64,000 bases of DNA from an uncultured Lachnospiraceae bacterium. GTDB lineage: Bacteria; Bacillota; Clostridia; Lachnospirales; Lachnospiraceae. Location of the stretch: contig CAJTRK010000003.1 in assembly GCA_910578475.1 (NCBI GenBank), positions 119,552 through 183,551 of the forward strand, read 5' to 3'. The notes under the pieces are model-generated. The model made no database searches, had not been told where the DNA came from, and saw nothing but the letters and a program-made list of their open reading frames with translations. The position numbers and the translations under genes were made by a program. Below, in pieces: positions 51,293 to 60,657 of this stretch (positions are counted from its first letter, which is position 1; every line of letters begins with the position of its first letter).

Positions 51293-52168
51293 TCACCTCA
51301 TATGTTCAGCAATCTCACTTAACTTGCGCAGTCGGTGGTTCACACCGGACTTCCCGACTGCCGGCTCCAGATATTCTCCCAGTTCTTTTAACGGCGCTTC
51401 CGGATATTCCAGACGGATTTCCGCCATCTGCCGCAGATTATCCGGCAGGTTTTCAAATCCACAGCGCTTTTTAATCAACAAAATATCTTCTATCTGTCTG
51501 GATGCCGCCGTTACGGTCTTGGTAATATTCGCCGCCTCACAGTTGACGCGTCTGTTAATGGAATTTCTCATTTCCTTAACAATACGAAGATTCTCCAGAT
51601 TCATTAACGATACATGCGCTCCGATGACATTGAGTAAATCTACGATGCCGGAACCCTCTTTCAGGTATACGACATAATACTTCTTACGCTTAATCGTCTT
51701 TGCCTCTATTTGAAATTCCTGAATAATACGCTTTAGCTGCCCGGCCTGTTCCGGCCTGGTGCAGACAAATTCAAGATGATAACTTTTCTCCGGGTCGCTC
51801 ATGGAACCCGCGCACAGAAATGCGCCCCGCAAATAAGCGCGCACGCAGCAGTTGTTTTTAATCAAAAGTGCATTTACCGGAGTGTCCGGCGGGATGATAC
51901 GACGCTCTTCATCATATAAATGCAGCGCCTGAAAAACTTTTTCCTCGTCCTCTTCCCGCATAACATTATTTATATTAAATGTTTTTTTCAATAATGTAAA
52001 GTACTTTCTGGCAATCGCTTCATTTTCCACATCGAATTTTATATGACATCCGTCCTCTGTCAGACGTCCGCCAAAGTGAAAAAGCGCCGCCAGCTCCGCT
52101 AACTGACAGTGCCTCGCCGGGCTGATATATTCCGCAAGCTCTTCTTTTACCGTACCGGAAAATGACAT
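51293..52168 (-). CDS. whiA: DNA-binding protein WhiA
   Basis: 291 residues after GGAGG. N-terminal LAGLIDADG-like domain (SPARHCQLAELAALFHFGGRL, AYLRGAFLCAGSMSDPEKSYHLEF) and C-terminal HTH (LPDNLRQMAEIRLEYPEAPLKELGEYLEPAVGKSGVNHRLRKLSEIAE). It influences division and sporulation-type processes in Gram-positives. It lies 33 bases after rapZ; the yvcK/mgfK gene usually between them is absent. Confidence 0.96.
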   Translation of the reverse strand: MSFSGTVKEELAEYISPARHCQLAELAALFHFGGRLTEDGCHIKFDVENEAIARKYFTLLKKTFNINNVMREEDEEKVFQALHLYDEERRIIPPDTPVNALLIKNNCCVRAYLRGAFLCAGSMSDPEKSYHLEFVCTRPEQAGQLKRIIQEFQIEAKTIKRKKYYVVYLKEGSGIVDLLNVIGAHVSLMNLENLRIVKEMRNSINRRVNCEAANITKTVTAASRQIEDILLIKKRCGFENLPDNLRQMAEIRLEYPEAPLKELGEYLEPAVGKSGVNHRLRKLSEIAEHMR

Positions 52169-52201
52169 CGCTTTTCCTCCATACCTGTCGTTTTGCGGCA
52201 C

Positions 52202-53065
52202 TTAAGATTGTCCGCCGCTATCCCTGTGATACAGTTTCAGCCCATAATTTCCATGGTCTTTCAGCTGCCTGTACAACTCGTTGGCAAGTGTAACGCTTCG
52301 ATGTTTTCCTCCCGTACAGCCTATGCCGATTACAAGCTGGTATTTTCCTTCCCGGATATAATTCGGAATCAGAAAATTCAGCATGCCGACCAACTTGTCC
52401 AAAAATTCCGACGCTTCGGGAAAATTCATGACATAATCCTGCACCGCTTTGTCGTTTCCTGTCTTTTGCTTCAGTTCATCTATATAAAAAGGGTTCGGCA
52501 GAAAGCGAACGTCAAATACCAAATCCGCGTCCGCAGGAATCCCGTTCTTGAATCCAAACGACAATATCGTTACCATCAGGGAATTATATTCTTCATTCCG
52601 GACAAAAATACGGTCCAGTTCTTCTTTTAATTCCCTTGTCAGCAGATTAGAGGTATCAATCACATAATCCGCCTTTTTCTGAATGCTCTCCAGAATTTTT
52701 CTCTCTTTGTCAATGCCATCCGCAATTCGCCCGTCCGGCGACACCGGATGCTTTCTCCTCGTTTCCTTATACCGCTTGAGCAGGGCGGCATCGCTTGCAT
52801 CCATAAATAAAATCTCAAAAAGATAACCGTTTTCCCGGAGCTGTTCCAACGCTCTCTGCGCCTCGTCGAAAGGCTGGTCGGCACGCACATCGACCCCGAG
52901 CGCCACTTTGGAGATTTCTCCGCCCGGCCGGATAATCAGTTCCACAAACTTTTCAATCAAAGAAACCGGCAGATTATCAACACAATAGAAGCCCAAATCT
53001 TCCAACATTTTGAGCGCTGTTCTTTTGCCTCCGCCGCTCATGCCCGTTACTACTACAAATCTCAT
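52202..53065 (-). CDS. rapZ: RapZ/YvcJ family P-loop protein
   Basis: 287 residues. VVTGMSGGGKRTALKMLEDLGFYCVDNLP is the family's nucleotide site, and the C-terminal IGCTGGKHRSVTLANELYRQL the conserved domain that binds RNA or UDP-GlcNAc in relatives. In the Walker A loop the Ser/Thr after GK is Arg15 (AGA), an unusual change. GTPase/ATPase activity may be weak. It is downstream of murB and upstream of whiA, as in many Firmicutes. Confidence 0.94.
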   Translation of the reverse strand: MRFVVVTGMSGGGKRTALKMLEDLGFYCVDNLPVSLIEKFVELIIRPGGEISKVALGVDVRADQPFDEAQRALEQLRENGYLFEILFMDASDAALLKRYKETRRKHPVSPDGRIADGIDKERKILESIQKKADYVIDTSNLLTRELKEELDRIFVRNEEYNSLMVTILSFGFKNGIPADADLVFDVRFLPNPFYIDELKQKTGNDKAVQDYVMNFPEASEFLDKLVGMLNFLIPNYIREGKYQLVIGIGCTGGKHRSVTLANELYRQLKDHGNYGLKLYHRDSGGQS

Positions 53066-53097
53066 GTATACACATCTCTTTCTTCCGCTGTTGTATT

Positions 53098-54024
53098 TTA
53101 AAAGTCTCCAAGAAAAATAACTTCCGGCTCCAGCCTTACATGGAAACGTTCTTTTACTTTTTCCTGTACTTCCTCGATGACCTCTCTTACGTCCGCCGCA
53201 CTCGCATTTCCGATATTTACGATGAATCCACAGTGCTTATCCGAAACCTGCGCATCGCCGATGCGATATCCGCGCATTCCCGCATCCATAATTAATTTTC
53301 CCGCAAAATATCCTTCCGGCCGTTTAAAAGTACTGCCTGCGCTCGGATAATTTAAAGGCTGTCTGCTCCGGCGCTTTGCCATCAATTCATCCATTTTGGC
53401 CTGAATGTCATCCTTCTTCCCCGGACGCATCCGCAAAACCACTTCCAACACGATAAAGGGTCTGTTTTTAATAATACTGGTCCGATAACCAAATTCCATC
53501 GTATCGTTATCCAATACCAGAATCCTGCCTTCCTTATCCATGACCTTGACAGACTCCGTAATCTGCTTCATCTCTCCGTCGTATGCGCCGGCATTCATCA
53601 CCACGCCGCCGCCGATGCTGCCCGGAATGCCCGCGGCAAATTCCATCCCGGAAAGTTCCGCGTCTCTTGCCGCCGCCGCGGTCTTTGCCAGAAGAGCCCC
53701 CGCCTGTGCGTAAATGAGCTCCCCTTCCACCGTAATCCGGTTCATTCCCTCACCGAGCTTGATAATCACGCCCCGGTAGCCTTTATCTCCCACTAACAGA
53801 TTACTCCCGTTGCCGAGAATGAAATAGTCTTCTTCTATCTGATTCAGATAAGGAACGAGTTTCAGCAGTTCTTCTTCCTGCTCTATTAAAACCATACATT
53901 CCGCCGTTCCGCCTATTCTGAAAGTCGTATGCCTGCTCATCGGCTCATCAAAGAAGATTCTCTCTTTTGGAATGATATTTTCGATAAATTCATACATAGA
54001 TGTATTCAAGCTCAATTTCCGCAC
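53098..54024 (-). CDS. murB: UDP-N-acetylenolpyruvoylglucosamine reductase
   Basis: 308 residues from a GTG; ATG at 53997 is possible, and neither has a strong site. MSRHTTFRIGGTAECMVLIE, LGNGSNLLVGDKGYRGVIIKLG (FAD), FAAGIPGSIGGGVVMNAGAYDGEM and YPSAGSTFKRPEGYFAGKLIMDAG (catalytic Ser region) are intact. Second step of muramic acid formation. It sits between ROK glucokinase and rapZ. Confidence 0.96.
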   Translation of the reverse strand: MRKLSLNTSMYEFIENIIPKERIFFDEPMSRHTTFRIGGTAECMVLIEQEEELLKLVPYLNQIEEDYFILGNGSNLLVGDKGYRGVIIKLGEGMNRITVEGELIYAQAGALLAKTAAAARDAELSGMEFAAGIPGSIGGGVVMNAGAYDGEMKQITESVKVMDKEGRILVLDNDTMEFGYRTSIIKNRPFIVLEVVLRMRPGKKDDIQAKMDELMAKRRSRQPLNYPSAGSTFKRPEGYFAGKLIMDAGMRGYRIGDAQVSDKHCGFIVNIGNASAADVREVIEEVQEKVKERFHVRLEPEVIFLGDF

Positions 54025-54205
54025 CGTCTCATTTCTTCAATATATGATGTCTGTCTCATTATATGCCGTTTTTTTAATCTGATTCCCGTATATTCTCTCA
54101 GCATGTTAAAAATCTTTGATTTTTCCTTTCAACGAAAGAATCTCCAATGCTCCGCGATGTTTGTCAGAACAAACTCGCGATTAAAAAATTTTTAATTTTT
54201 TAATC
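54025..54205 (-). repeat. Intergenic element with hairpins between glk and murB
   Basis: A 12-bp arm AT-rich palindrome centred at 54192 (54179-54205) overlaps the glucokinase stop and can end its transcript. Next to it CGCGA and TCGCG arms (54153-54179) enclose TTTGT/ACAAA; further on GAAAG/CTTTC and AAAAATC/GATTTTT arms follow. The dense palindromes resemble an interspersed repeat of Clostridia, but no second copy was found in this window. Confidence 0.5.
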
Positions 54206-55138
54206 TAGTACCATCTTTGCGGCGCCATATATTCCTGCGTCGTTACCCAGTATCGCCAACGCAAAAATCGTATCTTTGCAGCCTGAGAATACAGTTCTTT
54301 CAAAAGGCGGTCTGATATAATCAAAAAGCACTTCGCCGGCCTTCGAAACGCCGCCCCCGATTACAATAATTTCCGGATTTATAATACCCGCGATGACGCC
54401 CAGTCCTTTGCCGAGATATTCGCCAAATTCTTTCGCAACCTCGACAGCCAGCTCATCCCCGGCCTTAACCGCGTCAAAAACCGCTTTGGCGGAAACTTCT
54501 CCGTTTCTCAACATACTGTCTTTCCCGTCTGCCTGTAACGCACGGTTGGCCAGTCTGACAATTCCGGTCGCGGAAGCATATTCTTCCAGACATCCGAAAT
54601 TCCCACAGTTACAGCTTTCCGTCTCATTGTCTTCTACATGAATATGTCCGATTTCTCCGCCCGCTCCGGTGGAACCGGTCAGAATTTCGCCATTGATGAT
54701 AATGCCTCCACCGACGCCTGTTCCGAGCGTAACCGCGACAAGATTCCTGTGTCCCTGTCCGCCGCCCTTCCACATCTCGCCGAGCGCCGCCACATTTGCA
54801 TCGTTGCCGCCTTCCACGCGCATCCCGCCGAGCAGACCGGTCAGTTCCTTCTTCAAATCAAACTGTCCCCACCCGAGATTAACCGCCGTATGCACGATAC
54901 CGTTTCCGTCCACCGGTCCCGGCACGCCGACGCCAACGCCGGCCACATCGTCTGCCGGAATTTCTTTCTCCGCCATCTTTGCCCGAATGCTTTCGGCGAT
55001 ATCGGGCAGAATCTCTTTCCCGGCGTTTTCCGTTCTCGTCGGAATCTCCCATTTATCCATTACATTTCCGTCCGCACTGAACAACCCCATTTTTACCGTA
55101 GTGCCGCCTACGTCCACCCCAAATACATACTTCGCCAT
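54200..55138 (-). CDS. ROK family glucokinase
   Basis: 312 residues, ROK fold. ATP site DVGGTTVKMGLFS; GNDANVAALGEMW with catalytic Asp; LGTGVGGGIIINGEIL; zinc-binding CNCGNFGCLEEYAS. It phosphorylates glucose on entry by non-PTS routes. Co-location with hprK and a Crh-like gene is notable because P-Ser-HPr status reports hexose flux. A short gap of 127 bases to hprK upstream. Confidence 0.93.
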   Translation of the reverse strand: MAKYVFGVDVGGTTVKMGLFSADGNVMDKWEIPTRTENAGKEILPDIAESIRAKMAEKEIPADDVAGVGVGVPGPVDGNGIVHTAVNLGWGQFDLKKELTGLLGGMRVEGGNDANVAALGEMWKGGGQGHRNLVAVTLGTGVGGGIIINGEILTGSTGAGGEIGHIHVEDNETESCNCGNFGCLEEYASATGIVRLANRALQADGKDSMLRNGEVSAKAVFDAVKAGDELAVEVAKEFGEYLGKGLGVIAGIINPEIIVIGGGVSKAGEVLFDYIRPPFERTVFSGCKDTIFALAILGNDAGIYGAAKMVLD

Positions 55139-55265
55139 CGCCCCGATTTCCTTTCTCTTTTTCTATTTACTGTTTTCTGTCTGCCGCCTGTCGTGCAAGC
55201 CGCGGCGGTCTGAACTTCTTCCCGCCTTTATTCTATCTTTTTTCCACCTTTATCCCGCCTTTGTC

Positions 55266-56204
55266 TCAGTCTTCCTCTTCCCGTCTCTGCGCAAGAGATT
55301 TCTGCACGCGCTGGTACAATTCCTGTGCCGCATTGTAGCCCATCTTCTTCTGACGATGATTGATTGCGGCCGATTCACAGATAATTGCCAGATTACGTCC
55401 CGGTCTGATGGGAATGTTATGACAGACTACTTTGTTCCCCAGATACTCGATATATTCTTCTTCCATTCCAAGCCGGTCATATTCCTTTTCCTTGTCCCAG
55501 TCTTCCAGATGAATAACAAGGTCGATGTTCTGTGTCTCACGAACGCTTGACACACCGAAAAGCGCTTTCACGTCGATAATGCCAATGCCGCGCAGTTCGA
55601 TAAAATGCTTTGTTATATTCGGCGCCGTGCCAATCAGGGTATCCGCACTGACCCTTCTCAGTTCCACCACATCGTCCGTTACGAGACGATGGCCTCTCTT
55701 AATCAGCTCCAGCGCCGCTTCCGATTTACCGATACCGCTTTCACCGGTAATCAGCACGCCTTCACCGTATACATCAATTAATACGCCATGTATCGAAATA
55801 CAGGGAGCAAGCTGCACATTCAGCCATCTGATGATTTCGGCCATACATGCTGAAGTCGCTTTGTTGCTCATCAGAAGCGGAACGCCATATTTAACGGCAA
55901 CTTCCCTGAACAAATCATTGGGATGCAGCTCTCTGCAGAAAACAATGCCGGGAATCGGATTGTTCAGCAGCTTCTCATAGACTTCTAACTGTTTTTCCTC
56001 ATCCAGACCATTCATATAAGAATATTCTACAAAGCCGACTACCTGCAGGCGAGTCGCTTCAAAATGCTCAAAATATCCCGCAAGCTGTAATGCCGGCCTG
56101 TTGATATCCGGCTGCGTTATCTTAATTTTGGAAATATCGATTTCCGGCGTCAGGTTTTCCCATTTCCATTTCTCAATTACTTTTGTCAGACTAATGCTTG
56201 CCAT
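55266..56204 (-). CDS. hprK: HPr kinase/phosphorylase
   Basis: 312 residues. P-loop GESGIGKSEAALELIKRGHRLVTDDVVEL, catalytic His and flanking IHGVLIDVYGEGVLITG, and the C-terminal K3M signature-like RNLAIICESAAINH region. It phosphorylates Ser46 of HPr and Crh in response to fructose-1,6-bisphosphate and reverses this with phosphate. Both HPr-like proteins in this window keep that serine. The gene follows uvrC by 134 bases. Confidence 0.97.
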   Translation of the reverse strand: MASISLTKVIEKWKWENLTPEIDISKIKITQPDINRPALQLAGYFEHFEATRLQVVGFVEYSYMNGLDEEKQLEVYEKLLNNPIPGIVFCRELHPNDLFREVAVKYGVPLLMSNKATSACMAEIIRWLNVQLAPCISIHGVLIDVYGEGVLITGESGIGKSEAALELIKRGHRLVTDDVVELRRVSADTLIGTAPNITKHFIELRGIGIIDVKALFGVSSVRETQNIDLVIHLEDWDKEKEYDRLGMEEEYIEYLGNKVVCHNIPIRPGRNLAIICESAAINHRQKKMGYNAAQELYQRVQKSLAQRREEED

Positions 56205-56338
56205 AACCCCTCTCCTTTACCCTGTCTAATATGACGCTGCCGGTACGCCAATGGCGGTACGCCGGCTTCTGTACCTTACACGAATCCCTGAAGATATGTG
56301 TCTCGTTTCATTGTACCACACCCATTCTTTAATGGCAA
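56205..56338 (-). repeat. Hairpin in the uvrC-hprK gap
   Basis: GCCGG/CCGGC arms around GCC/GGC (about 56231-56262), with the word GGTACGCC twice. No T run follows, so a processing hairpin is more likely than a terminator. Confidence 0.4.
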
Positions 56339-58207
56339 TCAGTCCCCGGACTTGTGAAAAAAATCATAAATCTGCCCGGCAATATGCTCCGGTATTTCCG
56401 GAACTTCACAAAGCTGCTCCACTTCGGCATTTTTAATCTCTTCAATCGATTTAAAACGCCGCATCAACGCCTTACGTCTCGCGGGGCCCACTCCCGGTAT
56501 ATCGTCAAGCACCGATTTTACCTGTGCTTTGGAACGCAGCGAACGGTGATATTCAATCGCAAACCGGTGCGCTTCGTCCTGAATCCTTGTAATCAGCTTA
56601 AACCCTTCGGAATGCGTATCTATCGGGATTTCCACGTTCCGGTAATATAACCCTCTCGTCCTGTGATTATCGTCTTTGACCATACCGCATACCGGTATAT
56701 CAATCCGCAGTTCTTCCAACACCTGTAAAGCAATGTTGACCTGTCCCTTTCCGCCGTCCATCAGCAGCAAATCCGGAAATTTGGTAAAACTGCCGAATTC
56801 TTTATCGATTTCTTTTCTGTCAAGTTCCACCCGCTCTTCCATGCCGTGCACAAACCGTCTTGTGAGAACCTCTTTCATGCAGGCGTAATCGTCCGGACCG
56901 GATACCGACTGTATTTTGAACTTCCGGTAATCGCTCCGCTTTGGTTTCCCTTTTTCATAAACAACCATAGAACCCACATTGGCAAACCCGCTGATATTGG
57001 AAATGTCGAAGGCTTCCATGCGATGGATATTTTCAAGCTCAAGCAAAGCGGCTATCTCGCGGACCGCTCCTATGGTGCGTCCTTCCTCCCGTTTAATGCG
57101 CTCTTTGTCCTGGCTCAGGACAAGCTGCGCATTCTGTGCCGCCAGTTCCACCAGCTTTTCCTTATATCCTTTTCTTGGAACGCGCAGATAAACTCTGCTG
57201 CCTTTTCGTGTGCCGAGCCATTTTTCCAGAATTTCGATATCGTCTATCTGTTCCTGAAGCATCAATTCTTTCGGAATATAAGGCGTTCCCGCATAGAACT
57301 GCTTTACAAAATCCAACAGAATCTGAGCATTGTCACAGCCCGCCACATGGGTCATGTAAAAATGCTCCCGCCCGATTAATTTTCCATCCCGCACAAAAAA
57401 GACCTGCACCACCGCATCGCTCTCATCCTTCGCAAGCGCGATGATATCTTTGTCTTCTCCGTCGCTGTCGGTAATCTTCTGTTTCTGCGCCACGCTTTTG
57501 ACGCTGTTATACAAATCCCGGTAGCGAATGGCATCTTCAAAGGCGAGCTGTTCCGAAGCCTCCTGCATCTTCTGTTCCAGGTCCTTTAAAACAGGCTTAT
57601 AATTCCCGTTCAGAAAATCCAGCGCCCGTTCCACGCGTTCCCGGTATGCGTCTTTATCAATATAGCCCTGACAGGGCGCGAGGCACTGTTTGATATGATA
57701 GTTCAGGCAGGGACGGTCCAGCCCGATATCCCGGGGTAATTTCCGGTTACAGGTCCGAAGCTGGTACAATTTGTTCATCAGCTCTATCGTATCTTTGACC
57801 GATGCCGCGCTCGTATAAGGCCCGAAATATCTGGAACGGTCTTTTTTCATTTCTCGGGAGAATAAAATGCGCGGATATTCTTCTCCGACCGTCACCTTGA
57901 TATAGGGGTAAGTCTTGTCGTCTTTCAACATCGTATTATATTTCGGGCTGTGCTCTTTAATCAGATTATTTTCCAGTACAAGCGCTTCCAGTTCCGAATC
58001 CGTCACGATATATTCAAACCGGGCAATCTGCTCCACCATTTTGTCAATCTGCGGCCCCCGCCCTACTATCTTCCGGAAATAGGAGCGCACGCGGTTATGC
58101 AGATTCACCGCTTTTCCCACATAGATAATCGTGTCGTCCGCATCGTGCATAATATAAACTCCCGGACTGTTCGGGAGCTTTTTCAATTCTTCCGTAACGT
58201 CAAACAT
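56339..58207 (-). CDS. uvrC: Excinuclease ABC subunit UvrC
   Basis: 622 residues from an ATG preceded by GGAG; an ATG four codons upstream is less well placed. GIY-YIG nuclease (GVYIMHDADDTIIYVGKAVNLHNRVRSYF), UVR motif (VLKDLEQKMQEASEQLAFEDAIRYRDL), RNase H-like nuclease with DGGKGQVN, and C-terminal helix-hairpin-helix (LDDIPGVGPARRKALMRRF). Dual incision in nucleotide excision repair. 62 bases after ftsH on the same strand. Confidence 0.97.
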   Translation of the reverse strand: MFDVTEELKKLPNSPGVYIMHDADDTIIYVGKAVNLHNRVRSYFRKIVGRGPQIDKMVEQIARFEYIVTDSELEALVLENNLIKEHSPKYNTMLKDDKTYPYIKVTVGEEYPRILFSREMKKDRSRYFGPYTSAASVKDTIELMNKLYQLRTCNRKLPRDIGLDRPCLNYHIKQCLAPCQGYIDKDAYRERVERALDFLNGNYKPVLKDLEQKMQEASEQLAFEDAIRYRDLYNSVKSVAQKQKITDSDGEDKDIIALAKDESDAVVQVFFVRDGKLIGREHFYMTHVAGCDNAQILLDFVKQFYAGTPYIPKELMLQEQIDDIEILEKWLGTRKGSRVYLRVPRKGYKEKLVELAAQNAQLVLSQDKERIKREEGRTIGAVREIAALLELENIHRMEAFDISNISGFANVGSMVVYEKGKPKRSDYRKFKIQSVSGPDDYACMKEVLTRRFVHGMEERVELDRKEIDKEFGSFTKFPDLLLMDGGKGQVNIALQVLEELRIDIPVCGMVKDDNHRTRGLYYRNVEIPIDTHSEGFKLITRIQDEAHRFAIEYHRSLRSKAQVKSVLDDIPGVGPARRKALMRRFKSIEEIKNAEVEQLCEVPEIPEHIAGQIYDFFHKSGD

Positions 58208-58269
58208 ATCTTTCTCCATTCCGCAAATAAGGCAAAGTCTTCTTCCGTTTCAGACTTTGCCTTTGTATT

Positions 58270-60657
58270 TTACCGTTGTTGGTTTCCTCCGTCATCCGCC
58301 GGCCGTTCTTCCCGCTTCTCCGCCTGCGGTTCTTTCTCCGCCTCTGCCTGATTTGATATCTGCGCTTCCTTTTCTGCAAGCGTCTTCGAAAAGTCTGTAC
58401 GCAATGGCTCAGAATCCTGAAGAATACTGGAGTGAGAGAAAAGCCCCACATTTGCGCCATCCGGCTGCGGCGCATTCTGCACTTGTACGATATTCTCATT
58501 CATCGGCGCATACCGGTTTTGCGGTACGCTCTGATTCTGCGGTACGCTCTGGTTTTGCGGCGCCGCTTTTGCGTTTTCCGGGGCCTGGCTTTTATCCTTT
58601 TCCGGAGCTTCCTTTTTATCTATTTCCGAAATATCCTTTTTATCTTTCTCCGGGGTTTCCTTTTTATCTTTTTCCGGCGTTTCTTTCTTGTCTTTCTCCT
58701 CTTCTTCCGGTTCCGGAATGCCTTTTTCTTTCCGATATATCTTCATAAACTCTTTGCCCGTAATGGTCTCTTTTTCTATCAGGTAATCGGCCAGTTTGTC
58801 CATGATTTCCCGGTTGGACTTCAACAGCTTCTTCGCCTGTTTGTAACTGTCATGCAGCATCTTCATGACTTCCGTATCGATATCCGCCGCCGTCGTGTCC
58901 GAACAGGTCAGCGATGCGCTTCCGTCCAGATATTGGCTTTCTACTGTCGCAAGGCCCATCAATCCGAATTTTTTGCTCATGCCGAACCGCGTAACCATAT
59001 TCCGGGCAATGCTGGTCGCCTGTTCAATATCGTTGGCCGCTCCCGTCGTTACCGTATCGAAGACGATTTCTTCCGCCGCACGGCCGCCGAGAAGCCCTAC
59101 CAGTCTGTCGCGCAGCTCCGCCTCGGTATTCAGATACTTCTCTTCTTCCGGAACGTGCATGACATAGCCGAGGGCGCCCATCGTTCTCGGAACGATTGTG
59201 ATTTTCTGTACCGGTTCCGAATTTTTCTGCAATGCACTGATGAGTGCATGGCCGACCTCATGATACGATACGATTTTCCGCTCTTCTTTGCTCATGATGC
59301 GGTCTTTCTTTTCTTTTCCGACAAGCACCTGCTCTACCGCGTCGAACAGGTCTTTCTGGCTTACAAATTCTCTTCCCATCTTAACCGCATTGATTGCGGC
59401 CTCGTTAATCATATTGGCGAGGTCGGAACCGACCGCGCCGGAAGTTGCAAGCGCAATTTCATCCAAATCGACCGTTTCATCCATGAGAACATCTTTCGCA
59501 TGGACTTTCAAAATTTCGACCCGTCCCTTTAAATCGGGCTTATCAACAATGATTCTTCTGTCGAAACGTCCCGGACGCAGCAGCGCCTTATCCAGTATCT
59601 CAGGCCTGTTTGTAGCGGCCAGAATAATGATGCCGTTTTTTCCGTCAAAGCCGTCCATTTCGGAAAGCAGCTGATTTAACGTCTGTTCCCGTTCTTCATT
59701 CCCGCCGCCGTATTTGGAGTCACGGCTTCTGCCGATGGCGTCGATTTCATCGATGAAAACGATACAGGGCGCGTTTTTCTCCGCTTCTTTGAACAAGTCG
59801 CGGACACGGGAGGCTCCGACGCCGACATATAACTCGATGAAATCAGAACCGGACAGAGAGAAAAAAGGAACATGCGCTTCTCCCGCCACCGCTTTGGCCA
59901 AAAGTGTTTTACCGGTTCCGGGCGGTCCGACCAACAGTGCGCCTTTGGGCAGTCTCGCGCCGATTTTGGAATATTTCCCCGGATTATGCAGGAAATCCAC
60001 CACTTCGACAAGCGATTCTTTCGCTTCGTCTTCTCCGGCCACATCCTGGAACGTAATGCCGGTTTCTTTCTGCACATACACTTTGGCATTGCTTTTACCA
60101 ACGCCCATCGGCCCTCCTTTTCCCATTTTACGGAACAGAAGGCTCAGCAGACCCCACATGAGCAGAATCGGCAGAACGTAGTAGAGTAATATCGTTATAA
60201 TGACGCTGGAACTGTCCGCCACCTGCTTCTTGATAACGATATCGTGCTCTAAAAGCCGTGCGGTCAGTTTGTCGTCGTCTTCCATTTTTCCGGTATAATA
60301 AGTCGTTCCCCCGCCGTAAACATACACAAACGGATTATTACTTTCAACCTGTTTCGGCTGAATGGTGATGCGGTCGGAATCCACCACGACGCTTTTAATC
60401 TCATCCTTCTCTATCATCTCGATAAATTCGTTATAACTGATTTCCTGATTGGTCGAACCCGTCATAAATTTCATGAACATGCTGATGCTGAACAACGTAA
60501 TCAGTGCAGCAATAACAAGAATAATCAGGCTCTGCTTTTTCGGGTCGCCCCCGTTGCCGCCCGGTCCGCCCTGCCCGTTTTGATTATCCTGTCCCCGGTT
60601 CTGGTTATTGCCGCCGTTATTATAATTACCATCATACTGGTTAAGATTTTGGTCCAT
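58270..60657 (-). CDS. ftsH: ATP-dependent zinc metalloprotease FtsH
   Basis: 795 residues, longer than the usual 610-660. Residues 1-40 are Asn/Gly/Gln-rich; two membrane helices lie near 45-62 and 155-175; Walker A GPPGTGKT is near residue 240; the zinc site HEVGH near 466. Residues from about 640 to 795 are a charged low-complexity tail with an 8-residue motif around EKDKKE repeated several times, then a Gln/Pro/Asn part (PQNQSV twice). The tail is not part of the known catalytic fold. It degrades unneeded or misfolded membrane and cytosolic proteins. Monocistronic start, divergent from pyrG. Confidence 0.97.
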   Translation of the reverse strand: MDQNLNQYDGNYNNGGNNQNRGQDNQNGQGGPGGNGGDPKKQSLIILVIAALITLFSISMFMKFMTGSTNQEISYNEFIEMIEKDEIKSVVVDSDRITIQPKQVESNNPFVYVYGGGTTYYTGKMEDDDKLTARLLEHDIVIKKQVADSSSVIITILLYYVLPILLMWGLLSLLFRKMGKGGPMGVGKSNAKVYVQKETGITFQDVAGEDEAKESLVEVVDFLHNPGKYSKIGARLPKGALLVGPPGTGKTLLAKAVAGEAHVPFFSLSGSDFIELYVGVGASRVRDLFKEAEKNAPCIVFIDEIDAIGRSRDSKYGGGNEEREQTLNQLLSEMDGFDGKNGIIILAATNRPEILDKALLRPGRFDRRIIVDKPDLKGRVEILKVHAKDVLMDETVDLDEIALATSGAVGSDLANMINEAAINAVKMGREFVSQKDLFDAVEQVLVGKEKKDRIMSKEERKIVSYHEVGHALISALQKNSEPVQKITIVPRTMGALGYVMHVPEEEKYLNTEAELRDRLVGLLGGRAAEEIVFDTVTTGAANDIEQATSIARNMVTRFGMSKKFGLMGLATVESQYLDGSASLTCSDTTAADIDTEVMKMLHDSYKQAKKLLKSNREIMDKLADYLIEKETITGKEFMKIYRKEKGIPEPEEEEKDKKETPEKDKKETPEKDKKDISEIDKKEAPEKDKSQAPENAKAAPQNQSVPQNQSVPQNRYAPMNENIVQVQNAPQPDGANVGLFSHSSILQDSEPLRTDFSKTLAEKEAQISNQAEAEKEPQAEKREERPADDGGNQQR

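Noticed and set aside
58432..59532. A 366-residue open frame on the plus strand
   Set aside because: It is antisense to ftsH and consists of Arg/Phe-rich low-complexity sequence.
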